NCBI GenBank assembly: GCA_958496175.1
Contig: OY292277.1
Span: 8,618,001-8,682,000 of the forward strand
Length of the DNA: 64,000 nucleotides
From: Sisyra terminalis
Lineage: Eukaryota; Arthropoda; Insecta; Neuroptera; Sisyridae
Direction of reading: 5' to 3'
A model generated the notes under the pieces. The model worked only from the letters and a program-made list of their open reading frames with translations, was not told where the DNA came from and did not search any database. This document shows positions 50,870 through 61,636 of this stretch, piece after piece; position 1 is the stretch's first letter; every line of letters begins with the position of its first letter. Position numbers and translations under genes: made by a program.

Positions 50870-52890
50870 ATGAACAAGGCAAAAAATGTGCAATTTACTA
50901 TTTATGTAAATCATCCTCTGAACTTATAATGACCATGTATTGATTTTTCTTTGAACACTAAAGATTAAATCTTTTGGCTTTACAAATTTAAATATTGACA
51001 ATGAACCTGTTTTACTATTGAAATAGCTTACTATGTGCGTATCTTAGTGGTTGGAGGTCAAAAGTGAATAGAAGATCTGAGCTTTGTAATATTATATGAA
51101 TGGTGGGAAAGTTGTACCTGGCAAATACAACTTGAGAGCTTTTAAAACAAGGTAGAACTTAAGCTGGAAAACCTTGAAAAGCAAATGCTCTCTTTATTGA
51201 AAGAGATTTATGGATCCAATCTCTGAATGATCTAAGAAAATGTTTGGCAAAATATCAAAATTAAACACAAGGTTCTTATAGATCTTTGCTAAGTTCCTTT
51301 TGCACTGATCACTTTGTTTTATAAAATCATGAATTATGAATTATTGAAAATCTCAAAAGCAGAACTGACATTAGTTGAATATAGTTTTACTAGTGTATGG
51401 TTGTAGCTTATTTGGTGTTGGTATAGATTTAGAGGAATTGAATGTAGCAAATACTCAAAAAGAGTTTAAAGAACTCTGAGGTGAAACATTCTGTTGGGGG
51501 CGGCAGAATGCAAATGATAGAACAGATAGTGCATAAGTGGGAAGTGGGACTTTGAATTTTTATTCTTAGTCTGTTGTCTTTCCTTCACTGATATATAAGC
51601 TCTCGTACACTTTAAACTTATATTCTAAACCACAAATCAAATATAATATTAAATGAGATTCCATAATTCAATATGAAGGAAGCTATACGTTAATGCTGAC
51701 ATAAGTGACTTAGTTTAGAATAATATGAAAGCCCAATCTATAAAATTCATAATCAAATTTAGTATGAGAACCAAAGCTGTGGTTGGCTTATATTGGGAAA
51801 AAAAGTTCAAAAAGGTAAAGACAAGTATTTTAGAATAAATTTATGTTTCTCAAATGATTTTTCGTTGACGTGAGCTTAAAAGAAATTTTATACTTATTGG
51901 CCAAAAGTTCATGATGAAAATGAAAATTTTTCTGGCAAAAAATGCACAATTAGAGGACCAATAATATTAAACAAACGTTTATCCAATTATTAATTGAAAC
52001 ACTATTTTCTTTGTCATAGACTCCAAAGCGTTTCTATTTAAAAAATTTCACCAATGTTAAATCAACTTGAAGTTTATTCAAAAAAAAAGTTTTGAGGAGT
52101 ATTTGAATTATTTTTTTTAGAATTAGTCGTTTTTTTTATAAGCTTTTCTTAAGCTTTATCCATAAAAAATTTTCAGATAATTGTTAATTCAATATTTCTA
52201 TTATTGTAGAGTATACACATTTTAAAATCTTTGTCAACATTGAAGTATTTTGAGCATTATGTTTGATTGAAGTTTGATTCAATTGCCATTTATTTTTACA
52301 TTTGCTTTTATTTTATTTTTTATTAAAAATTGTATTGAATTTTGAAAATATTTAAATAATAATAAGCTCGGTGAGGTGGTTGGGAGGATCATTAGGGGCT
52401 TAAAAGCCCCATAAGTAACAAATTGTTGCAATTTTCGTTTGGAATTGTAATAAATTGTTACATTTAATCGGTACATAGTACAACAAAATGAAGTAAAGTA
52501 AAACTTGAATAAAACCATAAAACTTGATGTCTTCATAACAATTTTCTTCTAATCAATAGTTAGAAATTATTGTAAATTATGAATTAATATTATCAATGAT
52601 GTCTGTACGATTATAATTCTAATAATTTGTGGAACACAAGAAAATTACTGAAGATAGAATCCATGACATATTTTCAGTGTTGCAAAACGGATAAGTATTC
52701 AGATATTATTTTTTTTCTTTAATTTTGTTTTGTAATGAAGTCTTTCTTTACTTTCAGAGATTTGCTTTTTGGAATTCAGTGATAACTTTGGGCATTGTAT
52801 ACTCGAATTAAATATTTTAATTATTTCGACTATTTCAAGTTTATCTTTGCTTCTCAAAAATATCTTGGATTATCTAAAAGGTATTATATC
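50870..52890 (+). repeat. Tandem duplication unit B with conserved hairpins
   Basis: It is the paralogue of 47470-49690, offset by 3393 bases at the left and about 3223 at the right. The hairpins of unit A are kept. Two substitutions keep pairing through G·U: AGACT to GGACT against AGTCT (51547-51572), and TTACAATT to TTGCAATT against AATTGTAA (52426-52450). Confidence 0.88.
52758..52880 (+). other. Exon-like segment of unit B
   Basis: It shares AGATTTGCTTTTTGGAA at the 5' junction after 'tttactttcag' and 'aaaag|gtattatatc' at the 3' junction with unit A. Confidence 0.4.
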
Positions 52891-53247
52891 TCTAATACTA
52901 CAGTGCTGCTGTAACTTTCTCCTTTTAGGGAAGTTTGATACCGGTTATTTGTTGTTTTACGTTTCTTAATAAAAAAAAATGATATTTAAGAACTGCATAA
53001 TTTCACCGACATTCTGACTGAATGCAAAAAAAAAATTCTTATTAAATAAATAAGCAATAAAAAGCACATCCATACGTTAACTTCGACGCACCTTGGTGTA
53101 AAAGTATTGGTATGTTTTGATGCAAGTCAGCACGGATTGCAGTGGTTCTAGGTGCATGAAAATGTATTTTCAATCAATATGTTTTGAAAAAAAAGAAGTT
53201 TTGTTTTTTTTGGGACATCCCATTTATCATTATATCATCATCATGAT

Positions 53248-54096
53248 TAGACTGGGCCAAAAAAAATTATTATTGTTTTTTGGAAAATATATCGAAAATA
53301 TTGTTCAAGATGACAAAAAAAAATATCGAAAAATTTTGAGCCCTTTATATTAATATTAAGAGATCTCTCATCTTCAATTTCGATTTTTTATTAGTGCTTT
53401 CATATTTGCGTCAATGCTGTCAAACTATCAGAGCAAAAAAAATTCTCGGCCCATATATTTATAGAAAACTAAATTTTCTACAAAAAACATTTCCATAAAA
53501 ATTTTTGCCAGACACGCCGTTTCCGAATAATCAAACTTTAAAAATTGATATACTTTTTAGATTTATCTTCTTTATTTTGGAATTTTATAACTAACGAACA
53601 AATAAATATATAGAAATGAACAATATAGATTCTTAAAGGGAATTTAATGCTCTATAAAAAAGATATCTTAACGTTTTTACATAAAATCACTTTTTCAAAA
53701 GTTATTCGCTATTTAAGTTGAATGAAGTATTTAATCATTGTTTTTTTCGTTTTTGAACAAAAATCTACGTTTTTGTGTAATAAGTAGCTCTTAACCGAGA
53801 ATAGGTTTGGATATATGACTCGTTTATTTTGAAAGTGGGATAAGTCCACTTCAAGGACGATCTATATGGTGATTCTTGTTCTTGTAACTAGAACAAAGTA
53901 TGTTAATTATTTAATTGCTAAGTTTTCAGAAATTACTGATTTTAACAGAAACGCCAATTATTCCCTCCTCCTTAGTATTTTGTGTTCCTATGGTTAAAAA
54001 GTATAATACAATTGGGATTGTTCTTGAAATGGACTTAACTCACTTTCAAAATAAATGGTGCATATAATGAAATTTAGATATTTTATGCGATAATTG
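53248..54096. mobile_element. Foldback family A, copy 4 (partial, interrupted)
   Basis: It starts TAGACTGGGCCAAAAAAAAT and carries the left arm through 'gccgtttccgaataatcaa', 'tgctctataaaaaaga' and 'tttttcaaaagttattcg'. It then jumps to interior text ('ctacgttttt', 'ggtttggatatat') also found in copies 2 and 3. The interior is split by the 0.25-kb element at 53816. The right arm is missing. Confidence 0.8.
53816..54062. mobile_element. ~247-bp MITE nested in family A copy 4
   Basis: Its terminal inverted repeats of about 42 bases include CGTTTATTTTGAAAGTGGG on the left and CCATTTATTTTGAAAGTGAG inverted from the right, both continuing into 'taagtcca.ttcaag.ac'. It splits the family A text between 'ggatatat' and 'aatgaaatttagatatttta', leaving a short AT-only duplication (ATAT or TATA). 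Confidence 0.72.
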
Positions 54097-54970
54097 GTTC
54101 GAGGATTCTTTTTGAAAATTCGTTTTCAGAAAGATAGTCACTTTCATTTATGGTCTTGTATAAAGTTTTGGTGAAGTTCAGAGTTGGATCTTCTTTCATT
54201 TGAATTATTTTATTTTATTTAATGAATTGTTCCGTTTTGTTTGTATATTCATCTTTGTTAAATATTATCGCATTTTGTGATTTGAGTGTTATTTTTGTGT
54301 AGCTTTTCTTTTATATTTTTAATGTTCAATTTATATCATTTGTTGCCAAAATTAATAAGTAATAATGTCATAAAAAGTGCACTTAATTATATGTTAAACT
54401 CTTCAGTTGCAATTTGTACAGTAAGTGAAGAACAAAAGGGATCAAATCCAGCTCGTTTTTTGCGACTGTGCAACTTTTTAGTTGATTTTATAAATTACAA
54501 AAGGGTTGTGATGAGGTTGTAGCATGGCACTATATATGTTTGCGTTTAAAATAAATACACTGTGTTAATTTATTATCGTTGCTCAACTTTATTATCTAAG
54601 TGAGTGTGGAATTTTCACGGAGAAAATCTCAATCCATCTCCGTCAACGTCAAACCAAAACGAACGAAAAGTGCTCGTTTCTGAACATCGATTTTCTCTCT
54701 TGAACTTCTTGTCGAAGACAAAGAGAGAACTCGAAGACTTTTGAACCAATGGACCAACGTAAGCCATCCAACATGAGGTCTTGAACGGTTTGCGGGTTCG
54801 GGCTCGGGTTTGGGTTTGAGTTCAGTTCGAACACATCATTCATGGATGCTTTACAACAACTTGTTTGAACTTTATTGACAACCCAAACAAGTTGTTTCCC
54901 AACGAAAATAAATCAACAATTTCATAAATTGGCGAGAGCTTCAAACGTATTTGTCCAGTTGGAATTTCTT
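54097..54970. other. Noncoding stretch, nothing recognised
   Basis: AT-rich to about 54600, then a GC-richer unique patch. No domain was recognised in the frames at 54286-54522 or 54649-54843. Confidence 0.45.
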
Positions 54971-55060
54971 GCACGTTAAGTGCCATCGAAAAAAAAAGCC
55001 ATAGCCGAAATGTATTTGTGTTATTAAACTATCGCTTACCAAACAAGTCGTGGTATAAAG
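54971..55060 (+). repeat. Left copy of ~90-bp direct repeat flanking Helitron H2
   Basis: It shares 'gcacgttaagtgccatcgaa', 'tagccgaaatgtatttgtgt' and 'tattaaactatcg.ttacc' with 60270-60358. It ends exactly where the 3' terminus of H2 begins. Confidence 0.92.
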
Positions 55061-56382
55061 TTAGTTGATTCCCGTGACTTCGTCTGCGTAACGTAGGTGT
55101 AGAATATATTTTCTTTCTAGGTTTGCTATTGGTAGTGGTATATAAAAATTTTTATTTTTCTTATTTCTTTGACGAAAAACATAATCATACCTGAAAACAC
55201 AATTTTGTCGGCTTTAAAAAGATACATTTAATAAACTGTTGCTTAGAATAAAATATTTGTATGTAATAATCAATTAATTTTCAAAAAATATTTATAAATA
55301 TCAAAAAAAGAGTTTGTTCAATTGCGTATACCTGCGATAAGTATACCTACCGTGAACCAAATAATCTATAAATCAATCAGCGTCTATACATAAATAAAAA
55401 ATATCGTCAAGTTCAATAAATTTGGTCTTAATTATGACTTAAAACAGTAAAAAGATATCAAAACATTCACGCGAAAATAACAGAAGTAAAGTCTAGATAT
55501 AGAATATTAGTAGAAATCCTATTTCATTGTCTCGACTCCCGAATGAACCTTTTTCTCAAAACAATTTCACTCCTGCAATGTACAAAGCTACCGCGAAACT
55601 AAAATTTGTTCAATTGCACAAAACCCAGTCCTCCATAATCAAGTATAACCATTGTGTATCAATGCACTTATTATTAAAATATCTGAATTTCAACTATATA
55701 ATAAAACCATTTACTTTTAGTTCGCCGAATTTCTCGCTACTTGATATTCGCTCACTACTGTATTTATTTGTGAATACGTATTTCAGATTTTCAGGTTTAC
55801 AATATGTGAAAGCCCAAAACTTAATGTTCACTTATAAACTTAACTTAACCATTTTCAGATATATCTACTAATCAGAGTTTAAATTAAATTTTTGTTTTTA
55901 ATATTAAACCAACTTTGTTTTATAATAAACTAGCTAAACCCGGCAGACGTTGTCCTGCTAGCCAATAGTTGTAAATAGATAAATTGAATTTAGAAAAAAA
56001 AAGCTTGACAATTATTAGAATCATCTCCCTTATCATCCTGCAGAATCCCTCGTTGTACCAATTATAACTCACCTTCAATATATACATTATTCAATTACGT
56101 TTTGAGAACCTCTACCTCTACAAATCACTATACGATCATAACAATAAAGTATTGACCGTTAACGATTATTGTTTTGACCGTTGAAAAAAGCCGTTTTTTT
56201 GTGATCACAGGTATGTTACTGACGCTAGAAAAGATAAAATAATCATTAAAACGAATTATATATCGTGACAAAATTTGAGCTAAATGGATGCAAAAATTAT
56301 TGAGTTTTTGAAATCTACACAACCCATCATAACAATTCTATATAAGAAGATAAAACATAGATTATTCATTGTTTATTTAAAT

Positions 56383-56602
56383 CAGAGATTGTCAGAGGTG
56401 GCCAACCTGCGAGGTGCATCAGACTTTTATAAAATGGATACATTTTATAATGACCATAGTGGTGGAAATAAATATATTATAAATGTTTACAGTGTATTTA
56501 AATTTAGTATGGAGAATTTGAGATATAACTTTAATGGTGGCCCGCGGAGTTGTGATGCATTTCCGAAGTGACCCGCAATACAATTTGGGTTGGCCACTCC
56601 TG
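56383..56602. mobile_element. hAT-type MITE (220 bp) inside Helitron B
   Basis: The left end CAGAGATTGTCAGAGGTGGC and the inverted right end CAGGAGTGGCCAACCCAAAT share the CAGRGGTGGCCAACC hAT signature. The flanks ATTTAAAT (56375-56382) and ATTTAAAA (56603-56610) match at seven of eight bases. The left end contains a small tandem duplication (CAGAG..TTGTCAGAGGTGG). Confidence 0.82.
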
Positions 56603-57531
56603 ATTTAAAACACGCTGATTGTTTGGAATCTTAAAAAAGAACATAGATATTTAATTAAAGATTCCAATTTATATCCAATTAATGGATGTCCATTTAATTA
56701 TTTTAATCGGGCTTCTTCTAAATGCAACTTTTATTATTAATTAGTAAACGTAAAAAGGCAATCTTTTCTTCCGAAGAAAAATTATTTGAACTTAATTACA
56801 AAGTTTCTATCAAAACAGTAAAGTTGTCTTTAAATTGGAACCGAAAGTAAAACCAGAATAAAATATTGGTACATCTATTTAAATCAGACTTGTTTGTAAG
56901 CTTTATACTTATTTTTGGCGAAACACGCCTAAGATGTACCTGAAAACAAATTATAATCAAAATCAATAAACCTGTTATTGAATCATACGAAAGAATGCAG
57001 GTAGGCAGAAATTTACGTTCGAATTATCAACCTTTAATCCATAATTATCATTATTGAGACCGAAACCGACTTAATTGCAAGCTGGTGTGAAATTGCAAAC
57101 GATTCTCTACCTGTTCTCAACGGGTGGTATGAATTAGCATAATAACAGCTTGAAGGCCAAAATGTGTGAAAAGGTTGATTCAAAAGTGGCACCAATGAAT
57201 TCGGAAAGAGGTGTAAATGTAATTATAATTGACAACAAATAATAAATACCTCAAACTGGTTCCAAATTTCTTAAACGATATATTTAAAGCTGCCATTCTC
57301 TCATTTTGACTTCATATGCATACGAAAAATCCTTAAGTTCTCACCTATATAAAAGGAGTTTAAAGACATTCATAGATATTTCTAAACATATTTTTGTATT
57401 TGTCTATTTGTGTCCTTTAAAATTGAATTATTGTTTTGGCCACTTCGATCCAAAGATCGCTATTAATCAGGGACTGGAAGTTTACTGGAAATATTCCTGT
57501 TTTCTTTAGTACTTCCTTAAACATATTTGTT

Positions 57532-57747
57532 TTATGGGTAAAACGACATCATTTGTAAACTACTATTTAGTTTTTGAATGTTGGCCAAGGAGTTTTTACA
57601 ATCATTTCCTATCCCATAAACTAATGAGTGTAATGGATCTAGTGATGGGACCAATTGGGGCAATTTTACTTTTTCACCAGTACAACATAACCCAGTAGAT
57701 TCACCGCTGTATTTTAACGCCTTACAATATTGGCAAATGATTGTCAT
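57532..57747 (-). pseudogene. Helitron protein fragment (N-terminal zinc-type motif region)
   Basis: The 71-codon minus-strand frame reads CQYCKALKYSGESTGLCC, then GEKVKLPQLVPSLDPLHSLV, and later KNSLANIQKLNSSLQMMSF. This matches the conserved region that precedes the Helitron-like Rep domain in arthropod RepHel proteins: C-x2-C, then CC followed by G-K-V-x-L-P, and N-I-x-K-x-N ending Q-M-x-S-F. The two-histidine replication motif, the paired tyrosines and the PIF1-like helicase are all absent, and the frame stops shortly after MSFYP. It lies inside Helitron B on that element's strand, so it marks an internally deleted autonomous copy. Confidence 0.82.
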
Positions 57748-59102
57748 TTCGCCAATTGTTCCATATTACAATAAATATTAAGTAAAATATGTAAATAACA
57801 CATAAATTAAATAAATATAAATGCCAAATTCAAACGTTGCTAAGCGTTTTTCAAAATAAATCACAAGCATCAATGATTACAAATAGTATATAGGCAAGTA
57901 AGCGTAAAAATTTGCAAACGAAGTCGAGGGGCATCTTAATCTTCTAAAGGTATAAAATATACTTTATATTCGATCCCCATACCTACCAAATATACATAGA
58001 AAATTTCATGAAAATTGGTCCAGCCGTTCTTGAGTTATAAATAGTGTAACTAACACGACTTTCTTTTATATATATTGATGATGGTAATTACGTTTCGTCT
58101 TTAACGGTACTTTGATAATTAAATTTTAAATTTGGATTGTTTAATGTTTATTAGATGTTATGCCATACAAACTTTGCCACCATTTTTAATTCTTTTAGGG
58201 GAGAAATTATCAAAAACCCATTCTTTTTATATATCTGCATAATATAAGAAAAACATTTTCCAAATTTCATCGACACAAATATGCATTTATATTTGAAAAT
58301 ATAATGTAAAACGATAAAAAATATGTCCTTCTTTATTTTGATAATCATGACTAAAAAGAAATTCGATTTTGCTCATTTGGACGGTGTACATACAAAATTG
58401 TTGGAAATAGAAATTATTATTTTCAAAAACAATAATTGGTTTTCAAATTGTTCTAAATTCCGAATAAAGTTAGTTTGGAAGATGGTATATTTTAATTGAT
58501 AATGAAATATATGATAAAAAATTGCTCCCTTAATTCTTTTTAGCAGAATATATTAATGCTTAAAGTCATAATCATAGGTTCATAAAAATTAGATTTTAAA
58601 AAATTTGATTGTTGAAAAACAAACGAAAATTAAAAACCCCTTCTTTGGTATTTGGTATAAGTACCTAATACATAAACTTTCATACTAATTAAGTGAAATG
58701 ACGCTTTTTAAAAAGCTGTTAAAATAATATAACCAAAATAGAAACTTATTATTAATTAATTATTTATTTATTAATTACACTTTTTAAATTAAAAATTCGA
58801 TTGTTGACTAACTCAACATTTTCTCATACAAAGTTAGTCACCTCCTTTTACTCTTTTAGGGTAGGAATTCTCAAAAAAAAAAAAATCATTCAAATGTCTA
58901 CTTCTTATAAGAAATACATCGAATATTAAAATGTTATCAGTCAGAGGGGATATATAAATACAGGATTTTATGTATGCACATGATTTTAAAAACGTATTTA
59001 CTTTAAGTTTTATACTATTATTTTTACTTTTTTTTCGCTAATATTTCCTTATTAAGCTACTCTAACAGTCTATTTACCACAATTTTGTGAAAAAAGTTTT
59101 CT

Positions 59103-59172
59103 GTAATATTCGAACCCACGTCTTTTTAATTAGGAGCACTAGAATGTCAGATACATAAGTCATTACGCTATT
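59103..59172 (-). other. tRNA-like segment in H2
   Basis: On the minus strand it reads 'taatgacttatgtatctgac', then 'gacgtgggttcgaatattac'. The B-box is kept, but the T-arm closing pair is broken compared with the copy at 32821. Confidence 0.45.
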
Positions 59173-59729
59173 AACATCAACTATGTGTTTTATATATGTA
59201 AACGTTTATATTTCAAAAAGGCAGTTGTTAAGACTTTAAATTGAATTTACTGTGCTTTTTATCGGTTCAACTAAAAATATTTTTACAGATTATTTTCTAA
59301 CTTTAAATTACCTTTCCAATGATATATAACTCACCTGTCTTATGTACAAATTTCTGTTTTCATCCCTAGCGAAAACCTTCCCTTATTATATTTTTTGAAT
59401 GATAAGTAGCCTTACATGTGTGGGAAATTGTATTGTATTTAAATACTAAATTTCATTAAATTCGGTTGTTCCGTTCTTTAGTTAAATCGGGACACACAGA
59501 CAGACAGACAGACAAAAATTTTAAAAATGTTGAATTTGGAATAAGGGCCTCTTGAAACAAATAGTTACCCTAAAATTGGGTTCAAAATCGAAATGTACAG
59601 ACAGACGTAAGAATTTTAAATATTCTATAGATTATTTTTACTACTACTATTACTTTTGTTCGTTAATATTTCCTTATGGAGCAACCTCAAGGATCTATTT
59701 ACAACAATTTTGAAAAAAAAAGTTTTCTG

Positions 59730-59800
59730 TAACATTCGAACCCACGTCTTTTTAATTAGGAGCAATCAGAATGTCAGATACGTAAGCCATTAAGCTATTA
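59730..59800 (-). other. tRNA-like segment in the duplicated 5' module of H2
   Basis: On the minus strand it reads 'taatggcttacgtatctgac', then 'gacgtgggttcgaatgttac'. It is one of five related segments in the window. Confidence 0.45.
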
Positions 59801-60269
59801 TCATCAAATATGTGTTTTATATATATAAACATTTATATTTCAAAGAGGAAATTTTTTCGGACTTTAAATTGAATTTACTGTGCTTTCTGTCAGTTCAACT
59901 AAAAATATTTTTACTGATTATTTTTTAACTTGTAATTACCTTTCCAATGATATATAACTCGCCTGGCTAAAGTAAAAATTTCTGTTTTCACCCCTAGGGA
60001 ATAGCTTTCCTTATTATTTTTAAGGAATTAAAAGTAGCCTTACATGTGTGGGAAAGTGTGTTGTATCTTAGTACTAAATTTCATTAAACTCGGTAGTTCC
60101 GTTCTTTAGTTAAATCGGGACACACAGACAGACAGACAGACAAAAATTTTAAAAATGTTAAATTTGGAGTAAAGGCGTCTTGAAACAAGCTTATACCCTA
60201 AAATTGGGCTCAAAATCAAAATGTACAGACAGACGTAAAAATTTTATATATTAGTATAGACAAGAGCTG

Positions 60270-60358
60270 GCACGTTAAGTGCCATCGAAAAAAAAAGCAT
60301 AGCCGAAATGTATTTGTGTTATTAAACTATCGTTTACCGAACAAGTCGGGGTACAGAG
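60270..60358 (+). repeat. Right copy of ~90-bp direct repeat flanking Helitron H2
   Basis: It pairs with 54971-55060 and starts nine bases beyond the 5' end of H2. The upstream hexamer AGAGCT also matches the left flank (54954-54959), where ~30 further bases precede the repeat. Confidence 0.92.
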
Positions 60359-61410
60359 TTCGTTTTCGCAACTAGAGAAGAAGAAAAAAAAACTAACCCT
60401 TTTACCACATCATCCCTCCGATTTTCGTTACATCTCCGTAACATGCTAGCAAATGTTTTCGTGGCGAGACTACGTAACTACGTGATCTTATATTTTCATT
60501 GCTGTAATGCAACTTACAAGATACTAAAATGCGGTGTGCCTTGAATAACTGGATACATCAAGGTCCATCACTTATTTACCTACGTACAATCGACGGTGTT
60601 TGCTACACTCGGGCTCGGGGTGAAAATAGCGCATGATATGGGGATGAAACTCGGGGGGGGTGGGGTGGAGATGCGAGTTTAGAGATATTCGTATGTGATG
60701 TCTTACCACGGCTTCGGGTTTCTTTTACCTGAAAGCTAGCTGGATAAAAACGGCGACATATTCCTGGCTATCCCCATCGATTCCCGTCTTTGTTTCACAT
60801 TCCATTACGATAATAGAAATAGAATGAAATAGCAAAAAAAAAAAAAAAAAAAAATAGTGCACACCAAGTACATTACACGTTCCATCCAAACGCCTCGTTT
60901 GTCTCATTTTGTTTCTTCGTGGTAAAATCGTCGTTTTTCAACTTGAGTTACTTTACATTTTCCCAGCTAGCTATACCTACAACTACTACCGAGAGGAAAA
61001 ACGAAAATAGAGCACTGTACACCGATCTGGCAGACTTTTCAATTATTAATAATCATTTTCAGTCGGGTGTCACATTGATTTACGGCCATTCGAAGCTGAT
61101 GTGTGCTATTTTTTTTTATTTTTTTTTTTTGTTGCGAATTTTGTTCATCTAGTTTTGTTATTCTATTTGCAAGCTGCGATGAAATTGGAAATTTGCATGG
61201 AACGTTTTAAATCCCGTTTTCATTAACAAATTGCCGGCGAAAAATGAACGTAATTTCGATTTAATTTCAATCGATTAAATTGACGATTTCCATTCTTTTA
61301 TTGGACTTGGTGGTTTAGGACAGTGATTGGCTACAATTTTCATACTGTTGAAATATATTTCAAACTTATGTTTAGATTTTTGCTTTCTATACAACCCTGC
61401 AGATACTAAA
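60359..61410. other. Noncoding stretch, GC-richer in its first half
   Basis: Contains G-rich text at 60645-60672 and a poly-A run at 60834-60854. No gene or transposon end was recognised. Confidence 0.45.
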
Positions 61411-61589
61411 TTTCTTAATTTTCCTGCATTTTTGTTATAATGTCGCCAAAAACCCTATTTTCTTAACATTTTCCTGTATCAGAGGCTAAATAATTATTTT
61501 TTCATAGTTAATTAACTACTACTGAACGATTTTCCATCGACAGGCCAAAAAAATTCTTAGTTTAAAATTTTGTTGACATGGTACAGGGT
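61411..61589 (+). mobile_element. Isolated right end of the 10.8-kb foldback family
   Basis: It aligns with 13430-13680 plus 13838-13847: 'gcatttttgttat', 'ttttcttaacattttcctg', 'gaacgattttccatcga', 'ggccaaaaaaatt', 'tttaaaattttgttg' and the terminal GGTACAGGGT. It is diverged and deleted, with no left arm. Confidence 0.6.
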
Positions 61590-61636
61590 TTCCATACATT
61601 ATACTTCATATCAAACGGAAATTAAAGAAATTAATG

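Larger units (their letters stand above)
40901..52950 (+). ncRNA. Candidate multi-exon structured long noncoding RNA locus
   Basis: No transposon was seen across this interval, in contrast to the rest of the window. On the plus strand several segments have paired 3' and 5' splice signals (43817-43915, 44067-44203, 44307-44437, 44477-44958, 49535-49667, 52758-52880), but each contains stops in all sensible frames. A GC-richer module is present twice with compensatory changes in its stems. A ~2-kb unit is duplicated in tandem with hairpins preserved. A possible 5' region is the GC-richer patch at 41085-41170. A 22-bp perfect palindrome lies at 41578-41599. Alternatives are an eroded protein gene or a divergent segmental duplication without function. 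Transcription is not shown by sequence alone. Confidence 0.35.
55930..58078 (-). mobile_element. Helitron B (2.15 kb), nested in H2
   Basis: On the minus strand it starts TCAATATATATAAAAGAAAG after an A and continues 'ttacactatttataactcaa', 'gaacggctggaccaattttc', text typical of insect Helitrons. It ends GGGTTTAGCTAG before a T. Removing it rejoins H2 text that is uninterrupted in H1 near 33135-33160. It contains a short piece of Helitron protein and a hAT MITE, and its 3' part recurs at 25150-25587. Confidence 0.87.
55061..60260 (-). mobile_element. Helitron H2 with nested Helitron B
   Basis: On the minus strand it begins TCTATACTAATATATAAAAT at 60260 and ends GGGAATCAACTAA at 55061 (a CTRR-type end). 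It shares the body of H1: 'gaacggaacaaccgaattta', the tRNA-like segment, and the 34230-34490 and 34490-34873 regions. The 5' module is duplicated (second start near 59632), as in H1. The body is interrupted at 55930-58078 by Helitron B. Confidence 0.85.

Noticed and set aside
60919..61152. 77-codon frame in the GC-richer right patch
   Set aside because: Phenylalanine runs and no domain; no exon context.
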